From contig PLHQ01000172.1 of the NCBI GenBank assembly GCA_003138975.1, positions 1-45,514 on the forward strand: a stretch of DNA of 45,514 nucleotides, given 5' to 3'. This stretch comes from Acidobacteriaceae bacterium (GTDB lineage: Bacteria > Acidobacteriota > Terriglobia > Terriglobales > Acidobacteriaceae). Shown here in pieces: positions 7,626-16,861 of the stretch. The notes beneath the pieces were generated by a model. The model had not been told where the DNA came from. It worked only from the letters and a program-made list of their open reading frames with translations, and searched no databases. A program made the translations under genes and the position numbers. How positions within the stretch are numbered: the stretch's first letter is position 1; each line of letters starts with the position of its first letter.

Positions 7626-8870
7626 TTACGCAGCCTTCACCTGAGCGGACCGCAGCGATCTGAAGCCCACGCGAAGCTCTTCTGAAAGAAGTTGGGGCTG
7701 TTCGAATGCCGCAAAGTGCCCGCCCTTGGGGAGCTTGTTGTAATGAATCAGTTTGGGATACGCCCGCTCCGCCCAACTGCGTGGGCACAGATCGATCTCG
7801 TCCGGAAAGGAGCTTACGGCAACCGGGATGGAAACGCCTTTGACACTGAAGTACCCGAATTTGCTTTCCCAGTAGATGCGGGCTCCGGAAATCGCCGTGT
7901 TCGTCAACCAGGCGATCGTGATGTTGTCGAGGACATCGTCCCGGGTTAGGCCGGCAGCTTCTCCGGCAAAGACACGTGAGATCAGCGCGTAGCTCCACGC
8001 ATCGTGGTCCAGAAAATAGGCGGCCAGGCCGACGGGGGAATCCGCAATTCCGTACATCGTCTGCGGTCGCAACCCCAACTGGTAGCCGTAGGCGACGCCT
8101 TTGCTGTAGACGAATTGCAGCCGCTCGAAAGCGAGTTTTTCCTCAGGTGAGAGACCACCTGGCATTGGAGCACCGGTGGATGCCGCCTTGTCGATTTCAG
8201 CCGGAACCGCGCCAGGCATGTTGATATGAATGCCGAGCAGTTCGGGAGGCGCCTGCACACCCATCAGCTCCGTGATGAGCGAACCCCAATCGCCGCCCTG
8301 CGCGACGAATTTAGTGTATCCCAGGCGCTTCATCAGCACGGTCCAAGCACGCGCGATGTGGTCGGGGCCCCAGCCGGTCGTGGTTGGTCTGCCGGAAAAA
8401 CCGAAGCCGGGCATCGACGGAATCACGACATCGAACGCGTCGGATGCCTTCCCGCCGTGCGCGGTTGGATTGGTCAGCGGATCGATGATCTTCATCTGTT
8501 CGATAATCGAACCGGGCCACCCGTGGGTAACGATCAGCGGCAACGCATTTTCGTGTTTGGAACGGAGGTGGATGAAATGTATGTCCAGTCCATCGATCTC
8601 GGTGATGAACTGCGGCAGAGCGTTGAGTTTTGCTTCGATCTTGCGCCAGTCGTACTCTGTCGCCCAATAGCGGGCGAGCGCCTGAGCCGTCGCCAGTTGC
8701 ACGCCTTGTGTTGCATCCGTGACCGTTTCCCGGTCGGGAAACTTCGTCGCCTGGACGCGCCTGCGCAATTCGGTTAAGTCCGCCTCTGCAACGTTCACAT
8801 GAAACGGACGAATTGATTCTTTGTCAGTTGCCGGCTTGCTACCTTGCTGTGTGGCGACTGCTTGGGTCAT
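7626..8870 (-). CDS. epoxide hydrolase with N-terminal EHN domain
   Basis: 414 residues, typical length for microsomal-type bacterial epoxide hydrolases. Residues about 20-130 form the EHN domain (RPFHVNVAEADLTELRRRV, then YWATEYDWRKIEAKLN). The alpha/beta-hydrolase core follows, with HGWPGS at 116-121, nucleophile Asp194 in QGGDWGS, and a C-terminal KGGHFAAFEQP that supplies the catalytic His. Expected reaction: hydrolysis of an epoxide to a vicinal diol. No export signal, so cytoplasmic. AAGGAGAGG precedes the ATG. It is the first gene of the upper leftward unit and lies just below the duplicated operator block, as does the Tat-exported paralogue-like gene at 4595-5644. The juvenile-hormone-type EHN family is the best match; the native substrate is unknown. 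Confidence 0.9.
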   Translation of the reverse strand: MTQAVATQQGSKPATDKESIRPFHVNVAEADLTELRRRVQATKFPDRETVTDATQGVQLATAQALARYWATEYDWRKIEAKLNALPQFITEIDGLDIHFIHLRSKHENALPLIVTHGWPGSIIEQMKIIDPLTNPTAHGGKASDAFDVVIPSMPGFGFSGRPTTTGWGPDHIARAWTVLMKRLGYTKFVAQGGDWGSLITELMGVQAPPELLGIHINMPGAVPAEIDKAASTGAPMPGGLSPEEKLAFERLQFVYSKGVAYGYQLGLRPQTMYGIADSPVGLAAYFLDHDAWSYALISRVFAGEAAGLTRDDVLDNITIAWLTNTAISGARIYWESKFGYFSVKGVSIPVAVSSFPDEIDLCPRSWAERAYPKLIHYNKLPKGGHFAAFEQPQLLSEELRVGFRSLRSAQVKAA

Positions 8871-8927
8871 GGTGTCCTCTCCTTAGAGCAGTTTTTGTTG
8901 CGCACATGGGGTCGCGTTGGACGCGAA

Positions 8928-9004
8928 GAACACATCTCAGCAGAAGTGTCGAACCGGAACAATTGGACGATGGTATCGGCGATACCTTCGTATCAGTCGA
9001 GGCA
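8928..9004 (-). promoter_or_regulatory. promoter/operator block, copy B
   Basis: Second copy of the block at 5702-5776. Minus-strand order: a dyad ATAC-GAAG-GTAT (8982-8993) overlapping GGTAT-CGCCG-ATACC (8972-8986), then CAATTGTTC, 17 nt, and TGAGAT before the epoxide hydrolase gene starting at 8870. The dyads, the -35-like TTGTTy and its spacing are shared with copy A, while intervening bases differ. That pattern points to selection on the site rather than only recent duplication. Confidence 0.6.
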
Positions 9005-9059
9005 GAGGAATAGATTTGACGATGCGTCGCGGTGTCGAGGCACTTTGCCAGCCGAGCCG

Positions 9060-9580
9060 CCGGCCGCTCATCGCCGTCAGGTCTGCGACCAGCGGGGCCG
9101 GGCCCGACTCCTTCGCCGAGCCAAAATCCATCAGCTTGGCCCCCGGTCTTGGTCAGCATGACGTTGGACGGCTTGAGATCACGATGCGTGATGCCCATCT
9201 TGTGGGCCTTGGCCAGCGCATCGGCAATCTGCACCGCAACGGGGACCGCCTGCTCCGGGGACAGAGGGCCTTTGATCAGCTTATGCTCCAGCGTCTCGCC
9301 CTCGACCAGTTCCATGACCAGAAAGTCCACCCCGTCCTGATGACCGATGTCATGGAGGGTGCAAATGTTGGGATGAGAGAGTCTTGAAACCGCTTTGGCT
9401 TCGCGCTCCAACCGCTGCCGTAAGGACAGATCAGAGGACAAATTGGCGGGCAAAACCTTAATGGCTACATCCCCGCTCCAGCCGCATGTCGCGGGCACGG
9501 TACACTTCACCCATGCCGCCTGCACCGAGCGGCGAGACAATTTCGTACGGACCGAGTTTAGTCCCAGAAGTGAGCCCCAT
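9060..9580 (-). pseudogene. decayed Ser/Thr protein kinase (PknB-type), N-terminal lobe and catalytic loop only
   Basis: Three minus-strand frames together spell a kinase. From about 9580, [20 protein letters not shown] (P-loop) continues to [12 protein letters not shown] frame change near 9460-9480 leads to [39 protein letters not shown] and HRDLKPSNVMLTKTG. A second frame change near 9130 leads to MDFGSAKESGPAP (the DFG motif). After that the kinase C-lobe is missing and the sequence runs into the operator block. At least two frameshifts plus truncation make a functional kinase implausible. Acidobacteriota carry many PknB-like kinases, so this is probably a local relic. Confidence 0.8.
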
Positions 9581-9708
9581 GCGTTGCGCGTCATTATAGA
9601 CCTGCGAGCAGGTTGGCGAGGATGCGACGATTCTGGACGGTTCATCGGCAATGCGGAAGTTAACCACTCGCCACTTAGAAAGCTGTTTACTTAGGGCCCT
9701 GAGCGACC

Positions 9709-9736
9709 ACAGGTGTGAAATTACAGGTGTGAAATT
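9709..9736. repeat. exact 14-bp tandem duplication
   Basis: ACAGGTGTGAAATT occurs twice head to tail (9709-9722 and 9723-9736), about 30 nt beyond the 3' end of tRNA-Phe. It looks like a slippage or excision scar; no gene overlaps it. Confidence 0.7.
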
Positions 9737-9767
9737 TCAGGCTGGTCTGCTAAGTCATTGATAATGA

Positions 9768-9843
9768 TGGTGGCCAGGGACGGAGTTGAACCGCCGACGC
9801 CAGCCTTTTCAGGGCTGCGCTCTACCACCTGAGCTACCTGGCC
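9768..9843 (-). tRNA. tRNA-Phe (GAA), CCA encoded
   Basis: A 76-nt cloverleaf on the minus strand. The acceptor stem GGCCAGG/CCTGGCC is a perfect 7 bp, followed by discriminator A and an encoded CCA (9770-9768). The D-arm holds TAGCTCAGGTGGTAGAGC. The anticodon arm is CAGCC-CTGAAAA-GGCTG, so the anticodon is GAA after T33. The T-arm contains GGTTCAACTCC. All invariant positions look intact. Its 3' end faces the accessory region below 9.6 kb, the usual side for integrative elements, but no integrase or repeated tRNA tail was found. Confidence 0.97.
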
Positions 9844-10079
9844 ACGTTTCGAAACCTGCTCACGCGCCGCAGGCTACGAGGATTGTTCGCTTCACGCTGA
9901 TTGTCGCGGGAGTGCCAGCCGAGAAACAGCTTCAACGCCGAACGCGTGCGGAACGTTGTTGATTATAGCAAAGCTCCGCGCTCGCTCCACATCCGCGAAG
10001 CGAGAGTGGGGTGGCAAGCCCGAGTGGCTGGCCCGCTACCCCATCGCCCATTCGGGATGGTTTGCGGCTGTGTTCCGGC

Positions 10080-12701
10080 CTATTGTCCTCCAGCCGAAGA
10101 GCCATGCTGTCCCAGCCAGGATGCGAGTTGCGGTTCTTGTTGCGACTTCAGATCGACACAGTTGTTGATGCGCTCGATCGATTGCCGATAGGTGCGTTGC
10201 GCCCCTTCAACTTTGTGGGCGGCGAAAAAGTCCACGACCTGATCGCGCATATTCGCGTCGCAAAACGAACTGGTGGCATTCACAATCTCGGCACTGGCGA
10301 AAGGGCCTCCGACTTTTTGCACCGCATCCCAGTGCGCCAGAACAAAGTCCCACGCCAGTTTTTCTCCCGCTGGATTACGCATCACATCGCTGATCAGGAG
10401 CAGCGCGTCCTGCGAACGAACGTCTGGAGAAATGGCATAGTCGAGGGTCCGCTGCAGCAACTTCGGATCGCCGAATCGGGGCAAAGCGAAAAGAGCCATG
10501 TAGTATTCCTCAGGTGACTGCGCATTCTTCAACGTGGCCAGCAGTTTGTCATAAAACATCTGATCGCCGGTCAATGCCGCAAGCGCAAATGCGCTGCCCG
10601 CCAGTTCCCGATCTACGGACGCGGGATTATTCAGAGCCTTATCAGCGAGCTTGTGGGCCTGCGCCAGCACCACGGGATCACGGGCGTCGTAGCCCAGAGC
10701 ATGGAATACCCGGGCCCGCAGCGCTCTCTGCTCGTCGCTCTCGCCCGCTTTGGATTCCCAGCCCACACCTTTGAGGATCGGCGCGAGGTACTGCCGCAGC
10801 CAGATGCGATAAGATTCGCGGTCGCTATCCGTCGCTAGGTACTGGCCAATGTAGTTGAGCTGCGCCAGGACGTCTTCCAATACGGCGCGATTGCGGTCAG
10901 CGCCCAGACCCTGAGCCAAAGCCAGATAGTCACCCACCGGTTCCCGTCCCACCCTCACCGATGCCCAGATATCCGTTTGCAAGGCGATGCGCTCCGCCGG
11001 AGACAGCTTGCTCTCAGCGTCACCCGCCAGGGCCCGCACCGCGTCGGGCTGGTAGCCGACGCGGTAATAGCCAGTCGCCCCAGCGTTTGCTAAAACCCAC
11101 GTCGAGCAGCCCGGCAGCGTGAAGGTTCCCTGCCGCTTTGTGAGAAGTTCGCACTTTGGCGCGCCGTCGCTCGCTGACGACTTCATGCATAAGGGGACTT
11201 CCCAGAGCTCATCATTCGGCCCTTGGAACTTCTCGCGGTCATAATAATAGCGGCGCTGATCCAGGGTTACGGTCGTCGAGTTCCCGGAACATTTCGCCTT
11301 CACATTAATAATTGGACCACCCGCCTGCTTCACAAACGTGGGCATGATCTGGTCAACAGGCTTTTTCGAAGTCCTGGCCTGCGCATCCCAGAAGTCTTCG
11401 GCAGTGGCATTTGCATATTGACGCTGCTGAATATACGCATTGACGCCAGCACGGAAAGTTTCCTCACCCAGGTAGGACTCCAGCATACGCAACACCGCCG
11501 CGGCCTTGCCGTAGGCGATGCCGTCAAACAATTCTGTAATCTGCGCCGGAGTATCAGCCGCCTGGTGAATCGGACGCGTGTTCGCTAGCGAATCAGCGTT
11601 GAGAGTTGCGCCCGTCTGGATGACGTCGTCCAGATTGAAATTCCATTCCGGTTTCCATGCCTCGATCGGCTTGCTCGACATCCATGTAGCAAAACCCTCG
11701 TTCAGCCAGATATCGTCCCACCATTTCATCGTGACCAGATCGCCGAACCATTGATGAGCCATCTCATGGGCAATCACCGAAGCGATCTCCTTCTTCAAAT
11801 CGATAGAGCCCTGTTTTTCATCGATCAGCAGAATGACTTCACGGAATGTGATGCAGCCGGTATTCTCCATCGCACCCGCGGAAAAATCCGGCAACCCGAT
11901 CAGGTCGAGCTTTCCGTAGGGATATTTGATACTGAAATATTTATCGTAATAACTGAGGACGTGCTCGGCCGTCTCCAAAGCAAACTTCCCCATTTCTTTT
12001 TTTCCTGGAGTGCTGTAGACGCGAATCGGAATGCCATCCGCCTGGCCTTCGATGTACTCAAAGTCGCCCACTACCAGCGCCGCCAAGTAGGACGACATCT
12101 TCACTGTGGTGGCAAAGCGGACTGTGTGTTTGTCGCCGGGGCTGGGCGTATCGGAGATAATCTTTTGGTTAGAAATAGCCACCTGTCCTTTGTCGGCAAC
12201 AGCGGTGATGTCGAATGTGGCTTTGTACTCAGGTTCGTCAAACGACGGAAACGCGCGGCGCGCGTCCGTAGCCTCGAACTGCGTGGCGGCGTATTTGCGT
12301 CCCTGATCATCTTTGCCAAGGTAAAAACCGCGCATCTCGTCGTTCAGGATGCCGGTGTAGGTAATGTGTACGGTGGCCGCTTCGGCAGCTAGCGGCTTTT
12401 TGACCGTCAGCACGACCATTTCCTTGTCTTTCTCGGGCGTGACTTTAGCCTCTTGTGTGCTTCCGTCGCTGGTGATGGTGACCTCATGGAAGTCAATATC
12501 GGCCGCGTTTAGGGTGATCTCGGAAGTCGGCTTCAGCACGCGGATAGAGATGGTCTCATCACCTTCGAATTTGGCTTTCTCAAGATTGGGCGTAAAGGTG
12601 AGCTTGTAGTTCTCTGGAGTGGCCACCTCTGGCAGCCGCTGTGTAACAGCTACGGAGAATGCTGCCGACACAAAAATAAGTATCGCAAAAATTCGTTTCA
12701 T
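10080..12701 (-). CDS. secreted M1 family aminopeptidase (PepN/ERAP-like)
   Basis: 873 residues from the ATG at 12701 (GAGGG upstream), giving a signal peptide MKRIFAILIFVSAAFSVAV. An N-terminal beta-sandwich precedes the thermolysin-like domain, with GAMEN at 276-280, HEMAHQWFGD (zinc His312 and His316) and NEG (zinc Glu335). The C-terminal half is an ERAP1-type helical domain. Full length fits the ERAP/PepN architecture. Expected role: removal of N-terminal amino acids from peptides outside the cytoplasm, feeding amino-acid use by the Hut enzymes and tryptophanase nearby (inference). The gene stands between tRNA-Phe and hutI on the same strand, 126 nt after hutI. A longer frame upstream would add 29 residues before the signal peptide and is unlikely. 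Confidence 0.93.
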   Translation of the reverse strand: MKRIFAILIFVSAAFSVAVTQRLPEVATPENYKLTFTPNLEKAKFEGDETISIRVLKPTSEITLNAADIDFHEVTITSDGSTQEAKVTPEKDKEMVVLTVKKPLAAEAATVHITYTGILNDEMRGFYLGKDDQGRKYAATQFEATDARRAFPSFDEPEYKATFDITAVADKGQVAISNQKIISDTPSPGDKHTVRFATTVKMSSYLAALVVGDFEYIEGQADGIPIRVYSTPGKKEMGKFALETAEHVLSYYDKYFSIKYPYGKLDLIGLPDFSAGAMENTGCITFREVILLIDEKQGSIDLKKEIASVIAHEMAHQWFGDLVTMKWWDDIWLNEGFATWMSSKPIEAWKPEWNFNLDDVIQTGATLNADSLANTRPIHQAADTPAQITELFDGIAYGKAAAVLRMLESYLGEETFRAGVNAYIQQRQYANATAEDFWDAQARTSKKPVDQIMPTFVKQAGGPIINVKAKCSGNSTTVTLDQRRYYYDREKFQGPNDELWEVPLCMKSSASDGAPKCELLTKRQGTFTLPGCSTWVLANAGATGYYRVGYQPDAVRALAGDAESKLSPAERIALQTDIWASVRVGREPVGDYLALAQGLGADRNRAVLEDVLAQLNYIGQYLATDSDRESYRIWLRQYLAPILKGVGWESKAGESDEQRALRARVFHALGYDARDPVVLAQAHKLADKALNNPASVDRELAGSAFALAALTGDQMFYDKLLATLKNAQSPEEYYMALFALPRFGDPKLLQRTLDYAISPDVRSQDALLLISDVMRNPAGEKLAWDFVLAHWDAVQKVGGPFASAEIVNATSSFCDANMRDQVVDFFAAHKVEGAQRTYRQSIERINNCVDLKSQQEPQLASWLGQHGSSAGGQ

Positions 12702-12827
12702 AGAGCCCTCGGGAGATGATTCGGTTGAATTCATTTCGTAACAGAAACATGGAAAAACCCGCTCAAATCGCGTTCCCACAAGACGCAAGAATCTCCAATC
12801 TTTATACGGGAAACTCGCCGCAAAAGT

Positions 12828-14132
12828 TCACTGCGGATATGTTGCCGTTCCGTTCATGACGGCCATCGAGCACCGGTTGGCTCCGAACCAGTAGGGAATC
12901 TCACGGTAGTCTTCGACCGCAAAGACGGCGAGATCAGCATCTTTGCCGGGTTCAATTGAACCTTTCCGGTTCGCCACTCGCAACGCCCACGCCCCGTTGA
13001 TAGTGGCCGCCGCTATGGCCTCCGCCGGCGACATCTTCATGTGCGTGCATGCCAGCGACATTGCCATCGGCATACTTAGGGTTGGCGATGTGCCTGGGTT
13101 GTAATCCGTCGCCAACGCCATTGGCACGCCCGCGTCAATCAACTTGCGCGCCTGGGGATATTGCTTCAGTCCCAGAAAATAATTCGCTCCCGGTACCAGC
13201 GTAGCAACCGCATCGTGCTTAGCCAAGATCAGAATGTCGTCGTCGTTCACGTGGTCCATATGATCGAATGAAGCCGGATTGAATCGCAAAAACGGTTGCA
13301 GAACCGTCTCCGCAAGCTGGCACACGTGGGCCCGCACGCAAAGACCGTGCTGTACGGCGGCTTCAAAAATATGTTCTGTCTCGGCGGCTGTAAACGCCCC
13401 CTTGTCGCAGAAAACATCAACGAACTGGGCGAGCTTTCGCTTCGCTGCCTGCGGAATCATCTCTTTACAGACGATCTCAACATATTTTTGTTCGCGACCT
13501 TGAAATTCTTTTGGGACGACGTGGGCGGCCAGTAGAGTCGCGACAACCGTTCCCGGCCAGCGCGCAGAAGCTTCACAGATCGCTTCCAGTGACTTCAATT
13601 CAGATTCGACCGTCAGCCCATAACCTGACTTAGCCTCGACCGTCGTAGTGCCCTGCCCCGCCATGTCCCGCAGTACAGTCAGAACCTTCTCCACCAGAAG
13701 GCGCTTCCCTGCCTTCCGAACGCTCTCCACGCTCGATCGGATGCCGCCACCGGCTACGGCAATTTCTTCGTAGGAAGCGCCCTCGATGCGCTTTTCAAAA
13801 TCCACCAGCCGCGGGCTGACAAAAACCGGATGGGTATGTGAATCTATAAATCCGGGTAGGACAACTTTGTTTGAGCAGTCGATCTCGGTAACTTTCTTGC
13901 GATTCTTCTTCAGCCACGGATCGCGCAATGCGTCGCTAGTGGGGCCAACGGAAACAATCTTTCCGCCGAGGCAGAGCACGGCTGCATTCTTGATGATGCC
14001 GAGTTCTTTCAAGTCGGAACCGCGGCGCGGACCTGGCTTGCCGGAAGCGGATTGCAGTGTCAGCAGTTGGCCAATATTGGTAAGGAACAATGCCTGGGCG
14101 GCGTTGAAGTCGAACTTTCGGTTTGGATTCAA
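12828..14132 (-). CDS. hutI: imidazolonepropionase
   Basis: 434 residues. The amidohydrolase metal site DSHTHPVF appears at about 98-105, with AKSGYGL in the middle, RAHVCQ (metal His), the HMDHVNDDDI segment, and ATDYNPGTSP carrying the catalytic Asp. It hydrolyses 4-imidazolone-5-propionate to formiminoglutamate, step three of histidine degradation, in the cytoplasm. The start is uncertain: the frame opens with TTG at 14132 and no clear ribosome site, while family members usually begin close to the LTNIGQLLTL segment, which suggests a start up to about 15 codons further in. It follows hutU at 54 nt on the same strand. No hutH, hutG or hutF occurs in the window. Confidence 0.94.
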   Translation of the reverse strand: MNPNRKFDFNAAQALFLTNIGQLLTLQSASGKPGPRRGSDLKELGIIKNAAVLCLGGKIVSVGPTSDALRDPWLKKNRKKVTEIDCSNKVVLPGFIDSHTHPVFVSPRLVDFEKRIEGASYEEIAVAGGGIRSSVESVRKAGKRLLVEKVLTVLRDMAGQGTTTVEAKSGYGLTVESELKSLEAICEASARWPGTVVATLLAAHVVPKEFQGREQKYVEIVCKEMIPQAAKRKLAQFVDVFCDKGAFTAAETEHIFEAAVQHGLCVRAHVCQLAETVLQPFLRFNPASFDHMDHVNDDDILILAKHDAVATLVPGANYFLGLKQYPQARKLIDAGVPMALATDYNPGTSPTLSMPMAMSLACTHMKMSPAEAIAAATINGAWALRVANRKGSIEPGKDADLAVFAVEDYREIPYWFGANRCSMAVMNGTATYPQ

Positions 14133-14186
14133 GCAGCAAATAGTTTAGCAGGCGAGACAACCGACGAGCGACGCCAACGAAACGGC

Positions 14187-15863
14187 CTACTGGCCCATCG
14201 GCACTTTCACGCCCGTTTTTTTGGCGAATTTTTTGGCCTCGTCATATCCCGCATCCACGTGCCGAATCACGCCCATCCCCGGATCCGTCGTTAGCACGCG
14301 CTCGATGCGCTTGGCCATCATCTCAGTACCATCAGCCACCGTGACCTGCCCGGCGTGCAACGAGTATCCGATGCCCACACCGCCGCCGTTGTGAATCGAC
14401 ACCCAAGACGCGCCCGCGGCCGTGTTCAGCAAAGCATTCAGCAAAGGCCAGTCAGCAACGGCGTCCGAACCGTCTTTCATGCTCTCGGTTTCGCGGAATG
14501 GAGACGCAACCGAGCCGCAGTCCAGGTGATCGCGGCCAATCACGATCGGCGCCTTGATCTTCCCTTTCTTCACCAGATCGTTGATCGCGAGGCCGAACTG
14601 TGCGCGCTCGCCGTACCCCAGCCAGCAAATGCGTGCCGGGAGTCCCTGAAACTTGATGCGCTTGCGCGCCAGATCAATCCACCGCCGCAGGATGCGATTT
14701 TCAGGAAATAACTTCAATACCAGATCATCCGTAACGTGAATGTCCGACGGCTCGCCCGACAACGCCACCCAGCGGAAGGGTCCCCTTCCCTCACAAAATA
14801 GTGGACGAATATAGGCGGGCACGAACCCGGGAAAGTCGTAAGCATTTTTCACGCCGCGCTGAAAGGCAAACGTGCGGATATTGTTGCCGTAGTCGAATGT
14901 CACCGATCCCATCTTCTGCAGCCGCAGCATTCCTTCCACGTGCTGCGCCATCGCATCGAGCGATTTTTCCTGATATGCCTTAGGATCGCGCTTCCGCAGT
15001 TCCATGGCTTCTGCGAGCGTCATACCGTTCGGCAGGTATCCATTTAGCGGATCGTGCGCCGAAGTCTGATCGGTAAGGATGTCAGGCACCACGCCGCGCT
15101 CGGCTAACTCCGGAATCACATCCGCGCAATTCCCCACCAGCCCGACCGACACATTTTCTTTTTTGCGCACGGCATTCTTCAAAATGCGCAGGGCTTCATC
15201 AAGCGTTGTGACCATGAAGTCGCAATAGCCAGTCTTCAGCCGCTTCTTGATACGCTCCGGATCAACGTCGATCCCCAGAAACGCCGCGCCTGTCATGGTC
15301 GCGGCCAGAGGCTGGGCTCCGCCCATTCCGCCCATACCGCCGCTCACGATCAGCTTGCCCGCAAGATCTCCGCCAAAGTGTTTTTCGCCTGCCGCTGAAA
15401 ACGTTTCGAACGTTCCCTGCACAATTCCCTGCGAGCCAATATAGATCCACGAGCCGGCCGTCATCTGGCCATACATCATCAGACCGGCGCGCTCCAGTTC
15501 GTTGAATTTCTCCCAGTTCGACCAATGGCCCACTAGATTGGAATTGGCGATGAGCACGCGTGGCGCATGATCGTGCGTCTTGAACACGCCCACGGGCTTG
15601 CCCGACTGCACCAGCAAAGTCTCGTCGTTCTCCAGATTCTTCAGGGTCGTGATGATGGCACGGTATGCCTCCCAACTCCGCGCCGCGCGCCCCGTTCCGC
15701 CATAAACGACAAGGTCCTGGGGACGCTCGGCAACGTCAGCGTCGAGATTGTTCATAAGCATGCGCATGGCAGCTTCCTGCTGCCAGCTTTTGCAGACTAT
15801 GGAGTTGCCGTGGGGCGCGCGAATCGACGCAGGGGCCTGGGTAAGATCCGAATCAACGGGCAT
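14187..15863 (-). CDS. hutU: urocanate hydratase (urocanase)
   Basis: 558 residues, the standard family length. Diagnostic segments include [41 protein letters not shown], the NAD-binding [22 protein letters not shown], and the C-terminal [18 protein letters not shown] with the active-site Cys plus [13 protein letters not shown]. It converts urocanate to imidazolone-propionate using tightly bound NAD+, in the cytoplasm. It forms a two-gene hutUI unit with the downstream imidazolonepropionase. The histidine ammonia-lyase that makes urocanate must be encoded elsewhere, or urocanate itself is imported. Confidence 0.97.
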   Translation of the reverse strand: MPVDSDLTQAPASIRAPHGNSIVCKSWQQEAAMRMLMNNLDADVAERPQDLVVYGGTGRAARSWEAYRAIITTLKNLENDETLLVQSGKPVGVFKTHDHAPRVLIANSNLVGHWSNWEKFNELERAGLMMYGQMTAGSWIYIGSQGIVQGTFETFSAAGEKHFGGDLAGKLIVSGGMGGMGGAQPLAATMTGAAFLGIDVDPERIKKRLKTGYCDFMVTTLDEALRILKNAVRKKENVSVGLVGNCADVIPELAERGVVPDILTDQTSAHDPLNGYLPNGMTLAEAMELRKRDPKAYQEKSLDAMAQHVEGMLRLQKMGSVTFDYGNNIRTFAFQRGVKNAYDFPGFVPAYIRPLFCEGRGPFRWVALSGEPSDIHVTDDLVLKLFPENRILRRWIDLARKRIKFQGLPARICWLGYGERAQFGLAINDLVKKGKIKAPIVIGRDHLDCGSVASPFRETESMKDGSDAVADWPLLNALLNTAAGASWVSIHNGGGVGIGYSLHAGQVTVADGTEMMAKRIERVLTTDPGMGVIRHVDAGYDEAKKFAKKTGVKVPMGQ

Positions 15864-15941
15864 GGATAGATGTTACTTTGTGAGTGTGGAAGTATTCAAT
15901 GTTGCAAGGTGGGAAAGAGTAGAAGGACGGTGAAAGTCGAC

Positions 15942-16346
15942 TCACCAACTTGAATAAGCCGTCCCGTCAGTACCGGTCGCACTTGACGCCGACTTCAAGT
16001 CGCTGATCCCAGGGTCCTGCTGGTCCACGGCCATGAGCACGTCTTCCTGCACAACTTCCCAGTTCGCTTCATTTGTCATCGGATCCTTGGGAATGACCTT
16101 GATGTATCCCGCAGTCACCAGGTCATCCAGAGACTGTGGCGCTTTTTGCTTATCGAGCGTGTACTGGGAAATGAGGGATCGCAACTCGAACAAATCGTTA
16201 CGCAGCACAGCCTCGCGCGACCGGAGCACCGACTGGCTATAAATGGGCAGCGCAATTGATATGAGGATAACCATGATGCTGATCACGATCATCATCTCCA
16301 ACAGCGTGAAACCGGAACCGCGCCCCGTTCTTATCCTGCCTGCCAT
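15942..16346 (-). CDS. type II secretion/type IV pilus pseudopilin (GspG-like)
   Basis: 134 residues with a class III prepilin leader: a short basic N-terminus, then G|FTLLEMMIV, where prepilin peptidase would cut before Phe, leaving the conserved Glu at mature position 5. A hydrophobic helix follows, then a small globular part with IPKDPMTNEANWE, the GspG-style calcium-loop region. The ATG directly abuts the stop of the upstream pseudopilin, so translation is probably coupled. It closes the secretin-pseudopilin-pseudopilin run. No assembly ATPase or platform protein is nearby, so these parts must act with machinery encoded elsewhere. Confidence 0.88.
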   Translation of the reverse strand: MAGRIRTGRGSGFTLLEMMIVISIMVILISIALPIYSQSVLRSREAVLRNDLFELRSLISQYTLDKQKAPQSLDDLVTAGYIKVIPKDPMTNEANWEVVQEDVLMAVDQQDPGISDLKSASSATGTDGTAYSSW

Positions 16347-16826
16347 TTACCAATCCTTATACTTCGTCCCGTCCAGCGCCTCGTCCTGCGATTTGGTGTA
16401 AACGTCGAACACGCTCTGCCCGCCCCAGGAGTCCGAATCAGGATCGTCCTGCATCGAACGGAGGCCCCACTCGGTGGTGCCCGTCATGGGATCGATTGGA
16501 ATCTTGCGCAGATATCGGATTTTTTTTCCCTGCACGTCCACGCCCTTCATAAGAGTTTCCAAATCGGGTGGATAGCCTTGGCTATCCACCTTGGTTTGAA
16601 ATGCATTGCGGTCGGCATCCATTTTGTAACGGTCGATGGCGTCACGCATCTCCCATAAATCGGCTCGAAGACGGCGCTCCTTCTCCCGCTTGATAGTGAA
16701 GCGGGCCATGGGCACTGCCATGGTCGAGAGAATCAGCAGGATGGTGGTCGCGATAATCAGTTCCAGGAGCGTAAAGCCCCGTGCGGGCCTCATGCCCCGC
16801 GCCTGATGAAATCTACGTAGGTTCAT
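16347..16826 (-). CDS. type II secretion/type IV pilus pseudopilin (GspG-like)
   Basis: 159 residues with the leader motif G|FTLLELIIATT after a 17-residue basic leader, Glu at mature position 5, and a transmembrane helix. The globular domain contains YPPDLETLMKG, IPIDPMTGTTEWGLRS and a YKDW end, close to the neighbouring pseudopilin in plan but with a longer loop. The two probably arose by duplication and form different subunits of one pseudopilus. It starts 36 nt after the secretin stop and its TAA touches the next ATG. The ribosome site is weak, consistent with coupling to the secretin message. Confidence 0.88.
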   Translation of the reverse strand: MNLRRFHQARGMRPARGFTLLELIIATTILLILSTMAVPMARFTIKREKERRLRADLWEMRDAIDRYKMDADRNAFQTKVDSQGYPPDLETLMKGVDVQGKKIRYLRKIPIDPMTGTTEWGLRSMQDDPDSDSWGGQSVFDVYTKSQDEALDGTKYKDW

Positions 16827-16861
16827 GTTCTATTTCTATTCTCGGATTGGAACCGCACTTC

